NCBI GenBank assembly: GCA_020073085.1
Contig: JAIQFV010000039.1
Span: 1-48,001 of the forward strand
Reading direction: 5' to 3'
DNA: 48,001 bases
Origin: Terriglobia bacterium
Lineage (GTDB): Bacteria > Acidobacteriota > Terriglobia > JAIQFV01
The translations under genes and the position numbers were made by a program. Positions 17,977 to 26,574 of the stretch are shown here, in pieces. Under the pieces are notes generated by a model that did no database searches, had not been told where the DNA came from, and worked only from the letters and a program-made list of their open reading frames with translations. Every line of letters starts with the position of its first letter. The stretch's first letter is position 1.

Positions 17977-19223
17977 GGCGCCTGCGCTCCCTCCTCCTGG
18001 CGCGGGATCTCCAATGCCAACTTTCTGACCACTACCGACAATCCGGCGAAGAGATACCACGAGTAGGTGCTCAGGCCGTAACTCGCAAAACTGAACAATA
18101 TGTTCATCCACAGCCAAACCTGAAGGGCATTGCCGAGGCGTGACAGGTAGCCTTTCTTATCCAACAAACCGCTCGTCGTTTTGACAACGAACCGGAAATT
18201 CGAAATGATGGTCCCCATAAAGGTCAGCAAAATTATTAATCCGATTACTCCCAGTTCTTCGAATGTCTCCATGTAGAGGTTGTGCGACGGCATGGCGATT
18301 CCCCGGGTGTGATAGTTCAACTCCTTCGACGTACCCAGGCCGGACCCGAAAACAGGCCGCTCCATGCCGGCCTTGAAGTCGGCGACCACCCCTTCCATTC
18401 TCCCCTCGACTGTTGCGCTGCCCGCGACATCAGATTCGCCGATCGAGAGGTACCGGTCTCTCTGGAGGGGATCCAGACTGGCGACAAATATCACCCCGCA
18501 AACAACCATTGCCCCGACCATGAGCGCCTTCTTTTTCGATTTAATGAGAATACCGATCAGGATGACCAGAAAAGCAAGAAACCCGGAACGCGATGCCGTG
18601 AGCACCAGGGCATAGGCAAGGAGCGGCATCGCACCCAGGTACACCACCTTGCTCTTCCACGAAGATTGAAAGCCAAGGAAGTGATACAAGGGAACGATGG
18701 TACAGATGATGGCGGCCAGACCGTTCGGATTGACGGTATCTGTCGGGGCGCCGGCCAATCGATCCATCATGAGAAGCTTCGCCCCTCCCATGTTGGTCGA
18801 GTCGCCCCAATAGCCGGTCGTAAAATGAAGGTACAGGGGCTCGAAGACCCGCAACGACTGGCACGCGACGAATACCAGGATAAATATCTTTAATCGCTTC
18901 TCGCTATTGATGAGAGTGATGGTGTAGTAATAAAAGATCGCAGACGCAATCATGTTGGGGATGCCCGCTTGAATGACGGTGCCCGGCCAGGCCGCGAATG
19001 GGATCGACACCAGGATGTCGATCCAAAGAACGATCAGGATCTTGCTGGTCAGGCTCAGCCCTTCGCCCGTCCGCTTCGGTTTGCTGAAGAAAAGCGTAGC
19101 ACCGATCAAAGCGACGAGGATCAGGTCGAACCGGATGGCGCCCAGGATAGAGTATCGCGCCGGCAGATGAACCAAATAGCTCACGATGAAAACCAGATAG
19201 ACCCTAAAAGATAAGTTTTCCAT
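17973..19223 (-). CDS. O-antigen ligase / Wzy-type polymerase family membrane protein
   Basis: 416 residues with about ten hydrophobic segments. The family hallmark is a periplasmic region after the middle helices: LTASRSGFLAFLVILIG, then a soluble loop with GRMEGVVADFKAGMERPVFG, then PSHNLYMETFEELGVIGL, the conserved H-N...E pattern of the Wzy_C (O-antigen ligase) domain. It should polymerise or transfer lipid-linked repeat units on the periplasmic side. As the only such gene in a locus that also has a Wzx, it is the best candidate for the polymerase. Family members cannot be split into ligase and polymerase by sequence alone. Confidence 0.85.
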   Translation of the reverse strand: MENLSFRVYLVFIVSYLVHLPARYSILGAIRFDLILVALIGATLFFSKPKRTGEGLSLTSKILIVLWIDILVSIPFAAWPGTVIQAGIPNMIASAIFYYYTITLINSEKRLKIFILVFVACQSLRVFEPLYLHFTTGYWGDSTNMGGAKLLMMDRLAGAPTDTVNPNGLAAIICTIVPLYHFLGFQSSWKSKVVYLGAMPLLAYALVLTASRSGFLAFLVILIGILIKSKKKALMVGAMVVCGVIFVASLDPLQRDRYLSIGESDVAGSATVEGRMEGVVADFKAGMERPVFGSGLGTSKELNYHTRGIAMPSHNLYMETFEELGVIGLIILLTFMGTIISNFRFVVKTTSGLLDKKGYLSRLGNALQVWLWMNILFSFASYGLSTYSWYLFAGLSVVVRKLALEIPRQEEGAQAP

Positions 19224-19349
19224 CAGGCAGCTGAATAATTACCGTACTCTATTTCAAAACGAGAATCTCATCCTCAGGCATCATACCCTTCTATTAACTC
19301 ATGAAACCAAACCAATACGGACCTCATTGAAAATCGTACATGAATCAGC

Positions 19350-19377
19350 GTAGGGGCGCATAGCTATGCGCCCCTAC
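19350..19377. repeat. 28-bp perfect palindrome (REP-like)
   Basis: The arm GTAGGGGCGCATA at 19350-19362 is followed by GC and then its exact reverse complement TATGCGCCCCTAC (19365-19377). It lies in the 190-base gap between the M14 peptidase-like gene and the polymerase gene. Palindromes that start GTAGGGGCG and end CGCCCCTAC are common dispersed repeats in many bacterial genomes. A role as an intra-operon stabiliser or attenuator is possible but unproven. Confidence 0.7.
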
Positions 19378-19413
19378 AGCACCTGAAATCGAAACTACGG
19401 CTTGCAGCGCGTC

Positions 19414-20493
19414 TCATGCAATCGGCACCACCGCGAGGAGTGTCTGCATCCCCAGTTCTTTGAGGTCGCGGACACTGCGGCCATGCCACGGATATTCCAC
19501 GGTCATGCAACGCCCGGAATGCCGCCGGGCGGCGTACCCCTTTAAACCGGCGGCTCGCCGCTTCATGATCCATCGATCCAGCCCCCTGATCATGGGCTTC
19601 CTCCGGGTTTCTGGAATCCCTCGACGCAAGCGCCCGATCGTCGCCACCATCGGCCACCATGAGAGATAGAAAATGCCATCATTATTCCTTAACATCCAAT
19701 TGTGGAACTCCAGAAAAAAGGTGGGTTTGATTTCATCGATCAGGTCCATGTAAGCCCGGCAAAGGGGGTTTCCCGAATCGATTTCACGCGACAAATCAGG
19801 GGCCCCGGGCTCATTCAATCGGCACAGTCCGTCCGCCACGCCGTCGGGACACATCATCGGAAGAATCCACAGGTCACAATCTTTCAACTGCTCCCGATCA
19901 AGTCCGTTGAGCATGCCCTCCACGATGCCTTCGACCGCGTACGATCCGGCCGATTCATAGGGATGTGTCCGTCCCGTCACCAGGATGCGCTTTGAAGTCC
20001 TGCCTTCAGCCCGGGCCCTGAGCAGATAGACTTCCCTGCCGCGGGTGGTTGTATATAAGCGAGACTTGGAGAAAGGAGCGCCTTCATCGAGGCGATTGAT
20101 CAGCTCCATGTAGCGCGAGTAGCCATAGCTCGGATTCAGGGTCAGATGACTCCTCCCGGCCGGGACCTTCAAATCCAGCAGGACCGTTGAATCCTCAATC
20201 TTCCCCTGCAAGGGCTGCCAAACATCCCCGCCCGTTCCGAGATAAACCACGTCCCGATATTGGTTGTATTGCGATTCCTCCCAGTCGATGATCAAACTCA
20301 GGTCGGCTTCGCCTTCCCCAGGGTTCTCCACATCCACATCCAGACGAAATTTGTAGCCGGCGTCGCCATCCTCGCTGTAAGGCTTGATCACGAAATTCCG
20401 GTCAGCGGTCTGGCGTATGGCGCCTTCCTCTTGCGGATTCCCTCCATCGATTCGTCCGGTGAGGCGTAATGTGTCCATCGTCGTCAGGGGCAT
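19414..20493 (-). CDS. M14-family zinc carboxypeptidase-like protein (cytosolic carboxypeptidase type)
   Basis: 359 residues. The N-terminal ~120 residues look like the beta-sandwich domain that precedes the catalytic domain in cytosolic carboxypeptidase (CCP/Nna1)-like M14 proteins. The zinc ligands fit M14: His177 and Glu180 in GRTHPYES, and His264 in LEFHNW. Glu333 in MTVEYPW is the likely catalytic glutamate. No signal peptide is seen, so it should be cytoplasmic. The family removes C-terminal amino acids or hydrolyses related amides. Its presence in an EPS locus suggests it trims an amino-acyl or amide substituent, but that is inference. It is flanked on the 5' side by a 1-kb repeat region and on the 3' side by a palindrome. 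Confidence 0.82.
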   Translation of the reverse strand: MPLTTMDTLRLTGRIDGGNPQEEGAIRQTADRNFVIKPYSEDGDAGYKFRLDVDVENPGEGEADLSLIIDWEESQYNQYRDVVYLGTGGDVWQPLQGKIEDSTVLLDLKVPAGRSHLTLNPSYGYSRYMELINRLDEGAPFSKSRLYTTTRGREVYLLRARAEGRTSKRILVTGRTHPYESAGSYAVEGIVEGMLNGLDREQLKDCDLWILPMMCPDGVADGLCRLNEPGAPDLSREIDSGNPLCRAYMDLIDEIKPTFFLEFHNWMLRNNDGIFYLSWWPMVATIGRLRRGIPETRRKPMIRGLDRWIMKRRAAGLKGYAARRHSGRCMTVEYPWHGRSVRDLKELGMQTLLAVVPIA

Positions 20494-20504
20494 TCAATCT
20501 TTGG

Positions 20505-20866
20505 TCCGCGGCGCAAGTCCCGCGTTCGATCCATGGCCCGGAGGGCTAAAAGAATGTAGCCCCACCTGTCGAAGATCCGCCATGGCGCATGTCCCGCGTT
20601 CGATCCATGGCCCGGAGGGCCAAAAGAATGTAGCCCCACCTGTCGAAGATCCGCCATGGCGCAAGTCCCGCGTTCGGTCCATGGCCCGGAGGGCTAAAAG
20701 AATGTAGCCCCACCTGTCGAAGATCCGCCCTGGCGCATGTCCCGCGTTCGATCCATGGCCCGGAGGGCTAAAAGAATGTAGCCCCCCCTGTCGAAGATTC
20801 GCCCTGGCGCATGTCCCGCGTTCGATCCATGGCCCGGAGGGCTAAAAGAATGTAGCCCCACCTGAG
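20505..20866. repeat. 74-bp tandem repeat, about five copies
   Basis: CCCGCGTTCG starts at 20519, 20593, 20667, 20741 and 20815, an exact 74-base period. Each unit reads through CCATGGCCCGGAGGGC, AAGAATGTAGCCCCACCTG and TCGAAGATCCGCC. Copies differ by only a few bases. The units are contiguous with no unique spacer, so this is not a CRISPR array. It begins only about 10 bases upstream of the M14-like gene's start, so that gene's leader is made of repeat. Confidence 0.85.
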
Positions 20867-21549
20867 TCCCGTGTTCTTTGCGGGACGAGGGTGGGGTGCC
20901 GGATTCCCAAAGGCATTTGAGCCCCGCTTGCGGGGCGAAAGAGCTGTTGAACATGCATGAAACAAATCTTCAAATACAAGACAAGACGCATTTGGAATTG
21001 AAACCCGTCTTTCGCCGCTCCGCGGCTCTGCCCATTCTTCACATTCTTACCCCGCCCTCGCCCCGCAAAGAGAAAAAGCGCGGGGCTCAGACGGGGCTAC
21101 ATTCTTTCAGCCCTCCGGGCCTATGTCCAACCGCGCCCAGCTCAAGCTGAGCGGAGTCTACATTCTTTCAGCCCTCCCGGCCTAAGTCCAACCGCGCCCA
21201 GCTCAAGCTGAGCGGAGTCTACATTCTTTCAGCCCTCCCTTTCAGCCCTCCGGGCTTAAGTCCAACCGCGCCCAGCTCAAGCTGAGCGGAGTCTACATTC
21301 TTTCAGCCCTCCGGGCCTATGTCCAACCGGGCCCGACTCAGAATGAGCAGAGTCTACATTCTTTCAGCCCTCCGGGCCTGGACCTGCAAAGGTCGTCCTG
21401 ACGCCAAACCCCAAGCTCCAATCCTGCTTCATAGACTTGGGGCTCACCCTCCGGGCTTGCATCTCACCGTTCGGTCATGAGCGGAGTCTGTCGTCTCCCA
21501 AAACAACTCCGGGCACTCCATCCTCTTTCATCACACAACTCTTTCTTCC
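20867..21549. repeat. Mixed repeat region with a 61-bp tandem unit
   Basis: TACATTCTTTCAGCCCTCC recurs at 21098, 21159, 21220, 21294 and 21355: four intervals of 61 bases, one enlarged to 74 by a 13-base internal duplication. Units contain CAGCTCAAGCTGAGCGGAGT, itself partly palindromic. The segment CGCGGGGCTCAGACGGGGCTAC just before the first unit recurs at 30752, 30932 and 31073, linking this region to the one at 30528-31235. No gene is supported. Confidence 0.75.
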
Positions 21550-22920
21550 TCATCCCTGATTCCCTACCTTTGAGATGGTGAAGCGGTACTTCCCCGAGGG
21601 CTCTTTGGGAATCGAGTCCACGTACGTGATGTCGAAGCGCATGTCCTTTCCGAAGAAATCGGGCACCTTCTGCTTCAGGGCGGCCAGCCCACTGTCCTTA
21701 AATTCGGGCCCGGGAACGATCTTGAACGTGACATGATCGAGCACGTCCTGGATGATTTGAGCCTGGCGTATCCCCGAAACATTGGAGATCAGGTAGATGG
21801 TCAGGGCCGCACCCGACACGCGCCTGCCATCAGGGGTCACAATGAAGTCCGTAGTTCGCCCGGCCACCATCTGCATCAGCGGGAGCGTTCGTCCGCAGGG
21901 GCACACCGTATCGGACGGACTGCCAACATCCTCAATCTTGTACCGCAGGAAAGGCATCCCGAAATTCAGCAGGTCGGTGATGATGATGTTTCCCTGTTGT
22001 CCCGGTGAAACCGCCTGGCCGTCGTCATCCACAAACTCCACATAAAGCGTATCGGCGTTGATGTGCAGGCCGGTGTGGGCGCTGCACTCGCTGGCAATCA
22101 CCGACACCTCACGACAGCCATAACGGTTAAAGACTTTGCAGCCAAACACCTCTTCGATCAGAACCCGCTCGTGATCGTGAAGCACCTCGGCCGAGGTGAT
22201 GATCGATGCCGGGTGAATGTCGGTCACTCCATGTTCTCTGCAATACTGGGCAAACACATAGACCGAATTCGCATAGGCCAAGATGCTCTTGGGCTTGAAC
22301 TCACGCAACACCTCGACAAAATGGGCCAGGCTTTCATTGGTAATCGAAGAGCTGTCCAGGACCGCCCCGCTTCTAAAAAGCAAATTCCGGATCCTTCCTT
22401 TCCACCCCCGCACACCGGACAAATCCGTTCGGCTTCCCCAGATCCCGGCCATCTTTTCGCCCACTTTATAGCCGGTCCATCGGTCATGGCGGATTGCTGA
22501 AGCCTCCATCGAAATGATTCTTTCGCGGTCGTGGTAGTAGCGCAGGGGAGAGCCCGTTGATCCTCCCGTCTTGTTGGCGACAAGGTCGCTGAGATTGTAA
22601 TTGGTGGCGACCAGGGCCGGCAGGCTTTCCTGGATGTCTTTCTTCGTGAGTAACGGAATCTTCCGGAAGCCGGATGGATCTTGAATGCTCGACGGTTTCA
22701 GGCCCGCCGCGTCGAAGCGCGAGCGGTAGAACGGGCAATTCTCGTAGGCGTGACCGATCAAACGGCCCAGCTTGCTCCACTGCGATTCTTTGATGGCCTG
22801 TGGGTCCCGGTACTGAAATTCCTCAAATTCGCGCAGGTATCTGAACAGTGACCATTTCCCATCCTTGAGCACCCAGAGCGGGTGAATGGCATGCCTGACG
22901 ATTCCTGCATAGATATCCAT
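21550..22920 (-). CDS. CapK/PaaK-like adenylate-forming enzyme
   Basis: 456 residues from the ATG at 22920, which has AGGAG eight bases upstream; the frame is open for 35 more codons but those overlap nothing recognisable. The family is that of phenylacetate-CoA ligase and the capsule protein CapK. The ATP-binding loop is NKTGGSTGSPLRYY, followed by FNRYGCREVSVIASEC and a C-terminal PSGKYRF lysine region. A CXC pair (CPCGR) near the end of the core domain is typical of this group. It should activate a carboxylic acid as an acyl-adenylate, perhaps to modify the EPS. It follows a paralogous gene by 76 bases. The substrate is unknown. Confidence 0.85.
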   Translation of the reverse strand: MDIYAGIVRHAIHPLWVLKDGKWSLFRYLREFEEFQYRDPQAIKESQWSKLGRLIGHAYENCPFYRSRFDAAGLKPSSIQDPSGFRKIPLLTKKDIQESLPALVATNYNLSDLVANKTGGSTGSPLRYYHDRERIISMEASAIRHDRWTGYKVGEKMAGIWGSRTDLSGVRGWKGRIRNLLFRSGAVLDSSSITNESLAHFVEVLREFKPKSILAYANSVYVFAQYCREHGVTDIHPASIITSAEVLHDHERVLIEEVFGCKVFNRYGCREVSVIASECSAHTGLHINADTLYVEFVDDDGQAVSPGQQGNIIITDLLNFGMPFLRYKIEDVGSPSDTVCPCGRTLPLMQMVAGRTTDFIVTPDGRRVSGAALTIYLISNVSGIRQAQIIQDVLDHVTFKIVPGPEFKDSGLAALKQKVPDFFGKDMRFDITYVDSIPKEPSGKYRFTISKVGNQG

Positions 22921-22996
22921 TATGGACTCCTGTTGCCGTTGCGGCGCGAGACAATTAGACAGTAGAGAGGCGGAGACCCCTCCGCGCCTCCTGCGG

Positions 22997-24385
22997 TTAG
23001 ACTGGGGTGGAACGGCCCCCCTCACGATTTGGAGTTAAGGCGCGCCCGACCTCCGATTTGCAGAAAATCACTTTCCCTGATGGCTCCGGCAAGACCTCAT
23101 TCACAAAAACGACGTCAAATGTCAATTGTGCATGCAAGAAATCGCCGATTCGCTGCTTTAGCTCTTCGACCTCCTTTTCCCGAAAATTTGCTCCCTTTAC
23201 AACATTCAACTGAAAACGCTCAAAGTCCTTCTGAATGATCTGAAGTTGCTTGATTCCCTGGCATTCCTTCATGATCCGGCCACAAAACGATGCACCGGCA
23301 GTGAAGGATCCGTCTCTATTCCAAAACGCATCCGTGCTTCGGCCCGTCACTTCCTCGAGTAGCGGAAGGGCCGAACCACAAGCGCATGCCCGAGCCGAGA
23401 TGACTCCCAGGTCTCCTATTCTGTATCGAATGATGGGCATCGCTCTATTAAATAGATCCGTGAAAATCAGGTCGCCAGGTTCGTTTTCCACTAACTTTTC
23501 ATCTTTGACTGCCTCGACATAGAGTCCATAACAGTTCAAATGCATCCCCTGATGGATACTGCATTCGGTTGCAATATGTCCCACTTCCCTGGCCCCGTAC
23601 CAATTGTAGATTCGGGTGGAGAAGACCGACTCGATTTTCTCCCGCTGATATCCGTATAAATACTCCGCGGCCACATTGATGGAGTGGATCGGCAATTGGA
23701 GATTGTTCTTTTCAAGAAAACACGCAAACAGGTACAAAGGCGTTGGGTAGGCCTGAATGGTCTTAGGACGAAACTCCACCAGTTTCTCATAGTAGCCCTG
23801 CATTATCCCATCGTTGAGATACGAGCTGGGCAGATAGAGTGCCCTTCCGAGCACCCATCCACGCACCCGGCTCCTGAAAGACTCGGTCCTGGAATAGTCC
23901 TGCTCTGCTCCCCACAGAGATGCAACGCGGTCGCCCGGGCCTGCTCCCCACCATCGTTGGAAATGGAGGGTGCAGGCCCGCCTCCTGGCAAAGCATTCAC
24001 GATCGAGGGCCAGATGGACCGGGGAGTCGGTCGTCCCTCCCGTGGCGGTTTGAATCAAGTCTTCCGGTCTTACTAATGGGTTCATCAATTCGCGTTGATG
24101 GTTTCTCAAATCTTCGCGCGTGAGAAATGGAATCTTCGAAAGGTCGGAGGGCGCCTGAATGGATTTCGGAGTGATTCCTGCCTCCTGGAATCGGTCCCTG
24201 TAAAACGGGATCTGTTCGTATGCCAGGTCGAGGATCTTGAGGACGCGGTCCCACTGCCGCGAGAGCAATTCTTCTCGAGGAAGCGTACACTCCCGTTTCA
24301 CTTCCGGCAGGTAACTCAGACGTTTGTCGCCATTCCTATAATCGTCCAGGCGCAAGAGCGCCTGTCTGATCCACCTTACGGTCAT
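22997..24385 (-). CDS. CapK/PaaK-like adenylate-forming enzyme, second copy
   Basis: 462 residues; the start at 24385 has GGAGGTG six bases upstream. It parallels the downstream gene: ATP loop TATGGTTDSPVHLALD, YNWYGAREVGHIATEC in the middle, CACGS near the core end, and PSGKVIFCK at the C-terminus. In the loop the usual second Ser is replaced (GGTTDSP rather than GGSTGSP). The two proteins are clearly homologous but well diverged, so they may use different acids. Gene order Wzx, then this enzyme, then its paralogue indicates one transcription unit. Confidence 0.85.
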   Translation of the reverse strand: MTVRWIRQALLRLDDYRNGDKRLSYLPEVKRECTLPREELLSRQWDRVLKILDLAYEQIPFYRDRFQEAGITPKSIQAPSDLSKIPFLTREDLRNHQRELMNPLVRPEDLIQTATGGTTDSPVHLALDRECFARRRACTLHFQRWWGAGPGDRVASLWGAEQDYSRTESFRSRVRGWVLGRALYLPSSYLNDGIMQGYYEKLVEFRPKTIQAYPTPLYLFACFLEKNNLQLPIHSINVAAEYLYGYQREKIESVFSTRIYNWYGAREVGHIATECSIHQGMHLNCYGLYVEAVKDEKLVENEPGDLIFTDLFNRAMPIIRYRIGDLGVISARACACGSALPLLEEVTGRSTDAFWNRDGSFTAGASFCGRIMKECQGIKQLQIIQKDFERFQLNVVKGANFREKEVEELKQRIGDFLHAQLTFDVVFVNEVLPEPSGKVIFCKSEVGRALTPNREGGRSTPV

Positions 24386-24446
24386 GTTTTCACCTCCGCT
24401 TTACTGCGCATGGATTGCGGGCCGGCCGATGCGAAGCGCCAGGGAG

Positions 24447-25955
24447 TTAACTGGTGGGTACCGCATCACTCGTTCTAGTAATCTTTCCCCACATCGTAAC
24501 GATATAAAGCCTTGCAGTTTGCAAATCGCCTTTGTCCAACACCCTGGATGCGACGATCAGGCCCGGGTAAACCAGCGCCAGGACGCACTTCAAGACCACT
24601 TGGAGCCACAGGCTCAGCCCCGCGAGGAATGTGATTCCAATTAAATAAAGGGCTATTCCGAGTCCGAGGACATAGGCGAACTTCCCGAGGGGATATTTCA
24701 CGGGGTAGATGCGGTGCGCAAAAAACCAGGTCAAGCCCAGATAAACCGCAAAACAAATCAACGTGGCATACGCACCACCCATAATCCCATAGACGGGAAT
24801 CAGCAACCAGTAGAGGAGAAAGATCAAGGCTGCCGCCGCTCCCATGACCAGCGGCTTGTAAATGGTCTTTCCCGTGATATAGAAAGCGCTGTCCGGAAAA
24901 ATTGCCGCAGTCCAAAACAGATACGCCACCAGGGACCACGGGACAATCTTATAGGCCTCCCAGTAACCGGGCGCCGCTATAATCCTGATGATCTCTCTCG
25001 AAAAGAGCGCGAGCGGAAGGGACACCAGGCAATAGGCCAGAATCAGGAACAAAAAATACCTGCCAAAAGCGTTCCGGTCCTCGGAATCCCGGTCTAACTT
25101 GAACATGTAAGGTCCCCATACCTTGATGAACGGACCCAATACAAACGTCCCTCCCACTGTCCCGAGTTTGTAGCCCAGCGAATAGACCCCGACCGAGGAA
25201 CTGTCGAGCATCCTCTGGATAAAAAACCGGTCCCCATTGTTTAACATGAAAAGGAAAAGCGCCCCCGGGACGAAGGGGAGTCCGAAGGTCAGCATCTTCT
25301 TGTACATTGGCCAATCAAACTTGTGTCCCGTCTTATAAAGCGTATATCCGACCAAAATGAAAGCAAAAGAAAGGCCAACAATCATATTGCTCAGGATGAC
25401 GCCCTTAAGCCGCATGTTCAGAACGACCACGGCCACGATGGTCAGCACCAGCGTGCTCAGAAGCCTTGCCAATGAAATTCCAATGTAAAAGCCGGACGCC
25501 ATCCGGGCCTGCAGGTACGCCATCGGCACCGAAGAGGACAATTCGGCAAACATGATGACGCCGGCCATCCTGAAGAGATACAGATAGCGATCGTTCCCGA
25601 AGAAATAGTGATTGATGGGCCTTGCCAACGCCAGAAAGATAATCACACTGCAAATTGAAAGCGCCAGCAGGGGTATCAGTCCCGTCGAAATGGCCGTGTT
25701 CTTCCGGTCTTCATCCGTCTCCTTGGAGTAAAAACTCAGGCTGGTCATGCCCAGCCAAAGAGCGAAGATGATGGTTGAAATTTCGACACAGCGCCCGATA
25801 ATTTCCAGGATTCCAAACTCCGCGGTCGACAAATATCGGGCATAGAGCGGGATGAGCAGGAATCCCGCTGCATTCATGAGAACAATCCCAAGGCCGTAAA
25901 CGACAAAGTGCCTGAAGACGTGTCCCTTGTTATCTGCCACGTTCGGATTCCTCAT
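24447..25955 (-). CDS. Wzx-type polysaccharide flippase
   Basis: 502 residues, with roughly fourteen hydrophobic helices spread along the whole length. The N-terminus (FVVYGLGIVLMNAAGFLLIP, then LYARYLSTAEFGILEI) matches the first helices of the polysaccharide biosynthesis/MOP flippase family. It should move undecaprenyl-linked repeat units across the inner membrane for the Wzy-like polymerase in the same locus. The start has no clear ribosome binding site; the gene begins 21 bases after the acyltransferase stop, so coupling is likely. Confidence 0.88.
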   Translation of the reverse strand: MRNPNVADNKGHVFRHFVVYGLGIVLMNAAGFLLIPLYARYLSTAEFGILEIIGRCVEISTIIFALWLGMTSLSFYSKETDEDRKNTAISTGLIPLLALSICSVIIFLALARPINHYFFGNDRYLYLFRMAGVIMFAELSSSVPMAYLQARMASGFYIGISLARLLSTLVLTIVAVVVLNMRLKGVILSNMIVGLSFAFILVGYTLYKTGHKFDWPMYKKMLTFGLPFVPGALFLFMLNNGDRFFIQRMLDSSSVGVYSLGYKLGTVGGTFVLGPFIKVWGPYMFKLDRDSEDRNAFGRYFLFLILAYCLVSLPLALFSREIIRIIAAPGYWEAYKIVPWSLVAYLFWTAAIFPDSAFYITGKTIYKPLVMGAAAALIFLLYWLLIPVYGIMGGAYATLICFAVYLGLTWFFAHRIYPVKYPLGKFAYVLGLGIALYLIGITFLAGLSLWLQVVLKCVLALVYPGLIVASRVLDKGDLQTARLYIVTMWGKITRTSDAVPTS

Positions 25956-25976
25956 CCAGGGATTCCATGATTAAAG

Positions 25977-26537
25977 TCATAACCGGATAAAATCCGAGCT
26001 CGATTTGAAGTTCAGTATCTTGGCCGGTACGCCCCCCACCACGGCCCGGTCCGGAACATCCTTCAGGACGACGGCGTTGGCCCCGATCGCCACGTCATTG
26101 CCGATCGTGATTTTCCCAAAGACCTTGGCCCCCGGCCCAATATAAACCCGATCGCCTAGCTTTGGACATCCGAGCGTTTCACCCCGGCCGCCCAGCCCGA
26201 TGGTCACCCCGTGAGAGATGTTGCAGTATTCTCCAATCTCAACCTCATGATGCAGCACGATTCCGCCATAATGCCCAATATAAAACCCCTTCCCAATGCG
26301 GGTATCAAAGGAAATGTCAATGCCCGCGGGGACACCAATCAGGACCTGCAGAAGCCGCAAGGGAATCATCAATCCCTTTCGGATGACCCGGTTTGATATT
26401 TTTGATACGCGGCTGCCCATGCGGTAGATGCAAATCACCCAAATGCCCGGAGTGCACACAACGACCTCAATTCGCGTTGACAGCGGCATTCCCTTCTGCA
26501 AATACCTTCTGAGATCCGATTTCAAAACTTCAAACAT
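25977..26537 (-). CDS. Hexapeptide-repeat acyltransferase, serine-acetyltransferase-like
   Basis: 186 residues from the Met at 26537 (MFEVLKSDLRRYL). An open extension of 44 codons upstream is translated repeat sequence (PAAPGG-rich) and should not be included. The C-terminal two thirds is a left-handed beta-helix with hexapeptide rungs (IGKGFYIGHYGGIVLHHEV, IGEYCNISHGVTIG, IGPGAKVFGKITIGNDVAIG). It closely resembles CysE-like EPS acetyltransferases. His153-region residues in HGVTIG and HHEV are in the positions of the catalytic histidines. It would O- or N-acetylate an EPS precursor, or supply an acetylated metabolite. Its leader is a hairpin-repeat array. Confidence 0.85.
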   Translation of the reverse strand: MFEVLKSDLRRYLQKGMPLSTRIEVVVCTPGIWVICIYRMGSRVSKISNRVIRKGLMIPLRLLQVLIGVPAGIDISFDTRIGKGFYIGHYGGIVLHHEVEIGEYCNISHGVTIGLGGRGETLGCPKLGDRVYIGPGAKVFGKITIGNDVAIGANAVVLKDVPDRAVVGGVPAKILNFKSSSDFIRL

Positions 26538-26574
26538 CGGCTTGCATCCAATCCTCGAAGTATTCTTATCCCAT

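Noticed and set aside
20505-20866. Possible CRISPR array
   Set aside because: The 74-bp units are contiguous and nearly identical; there are no unique spacers and no cas genes.
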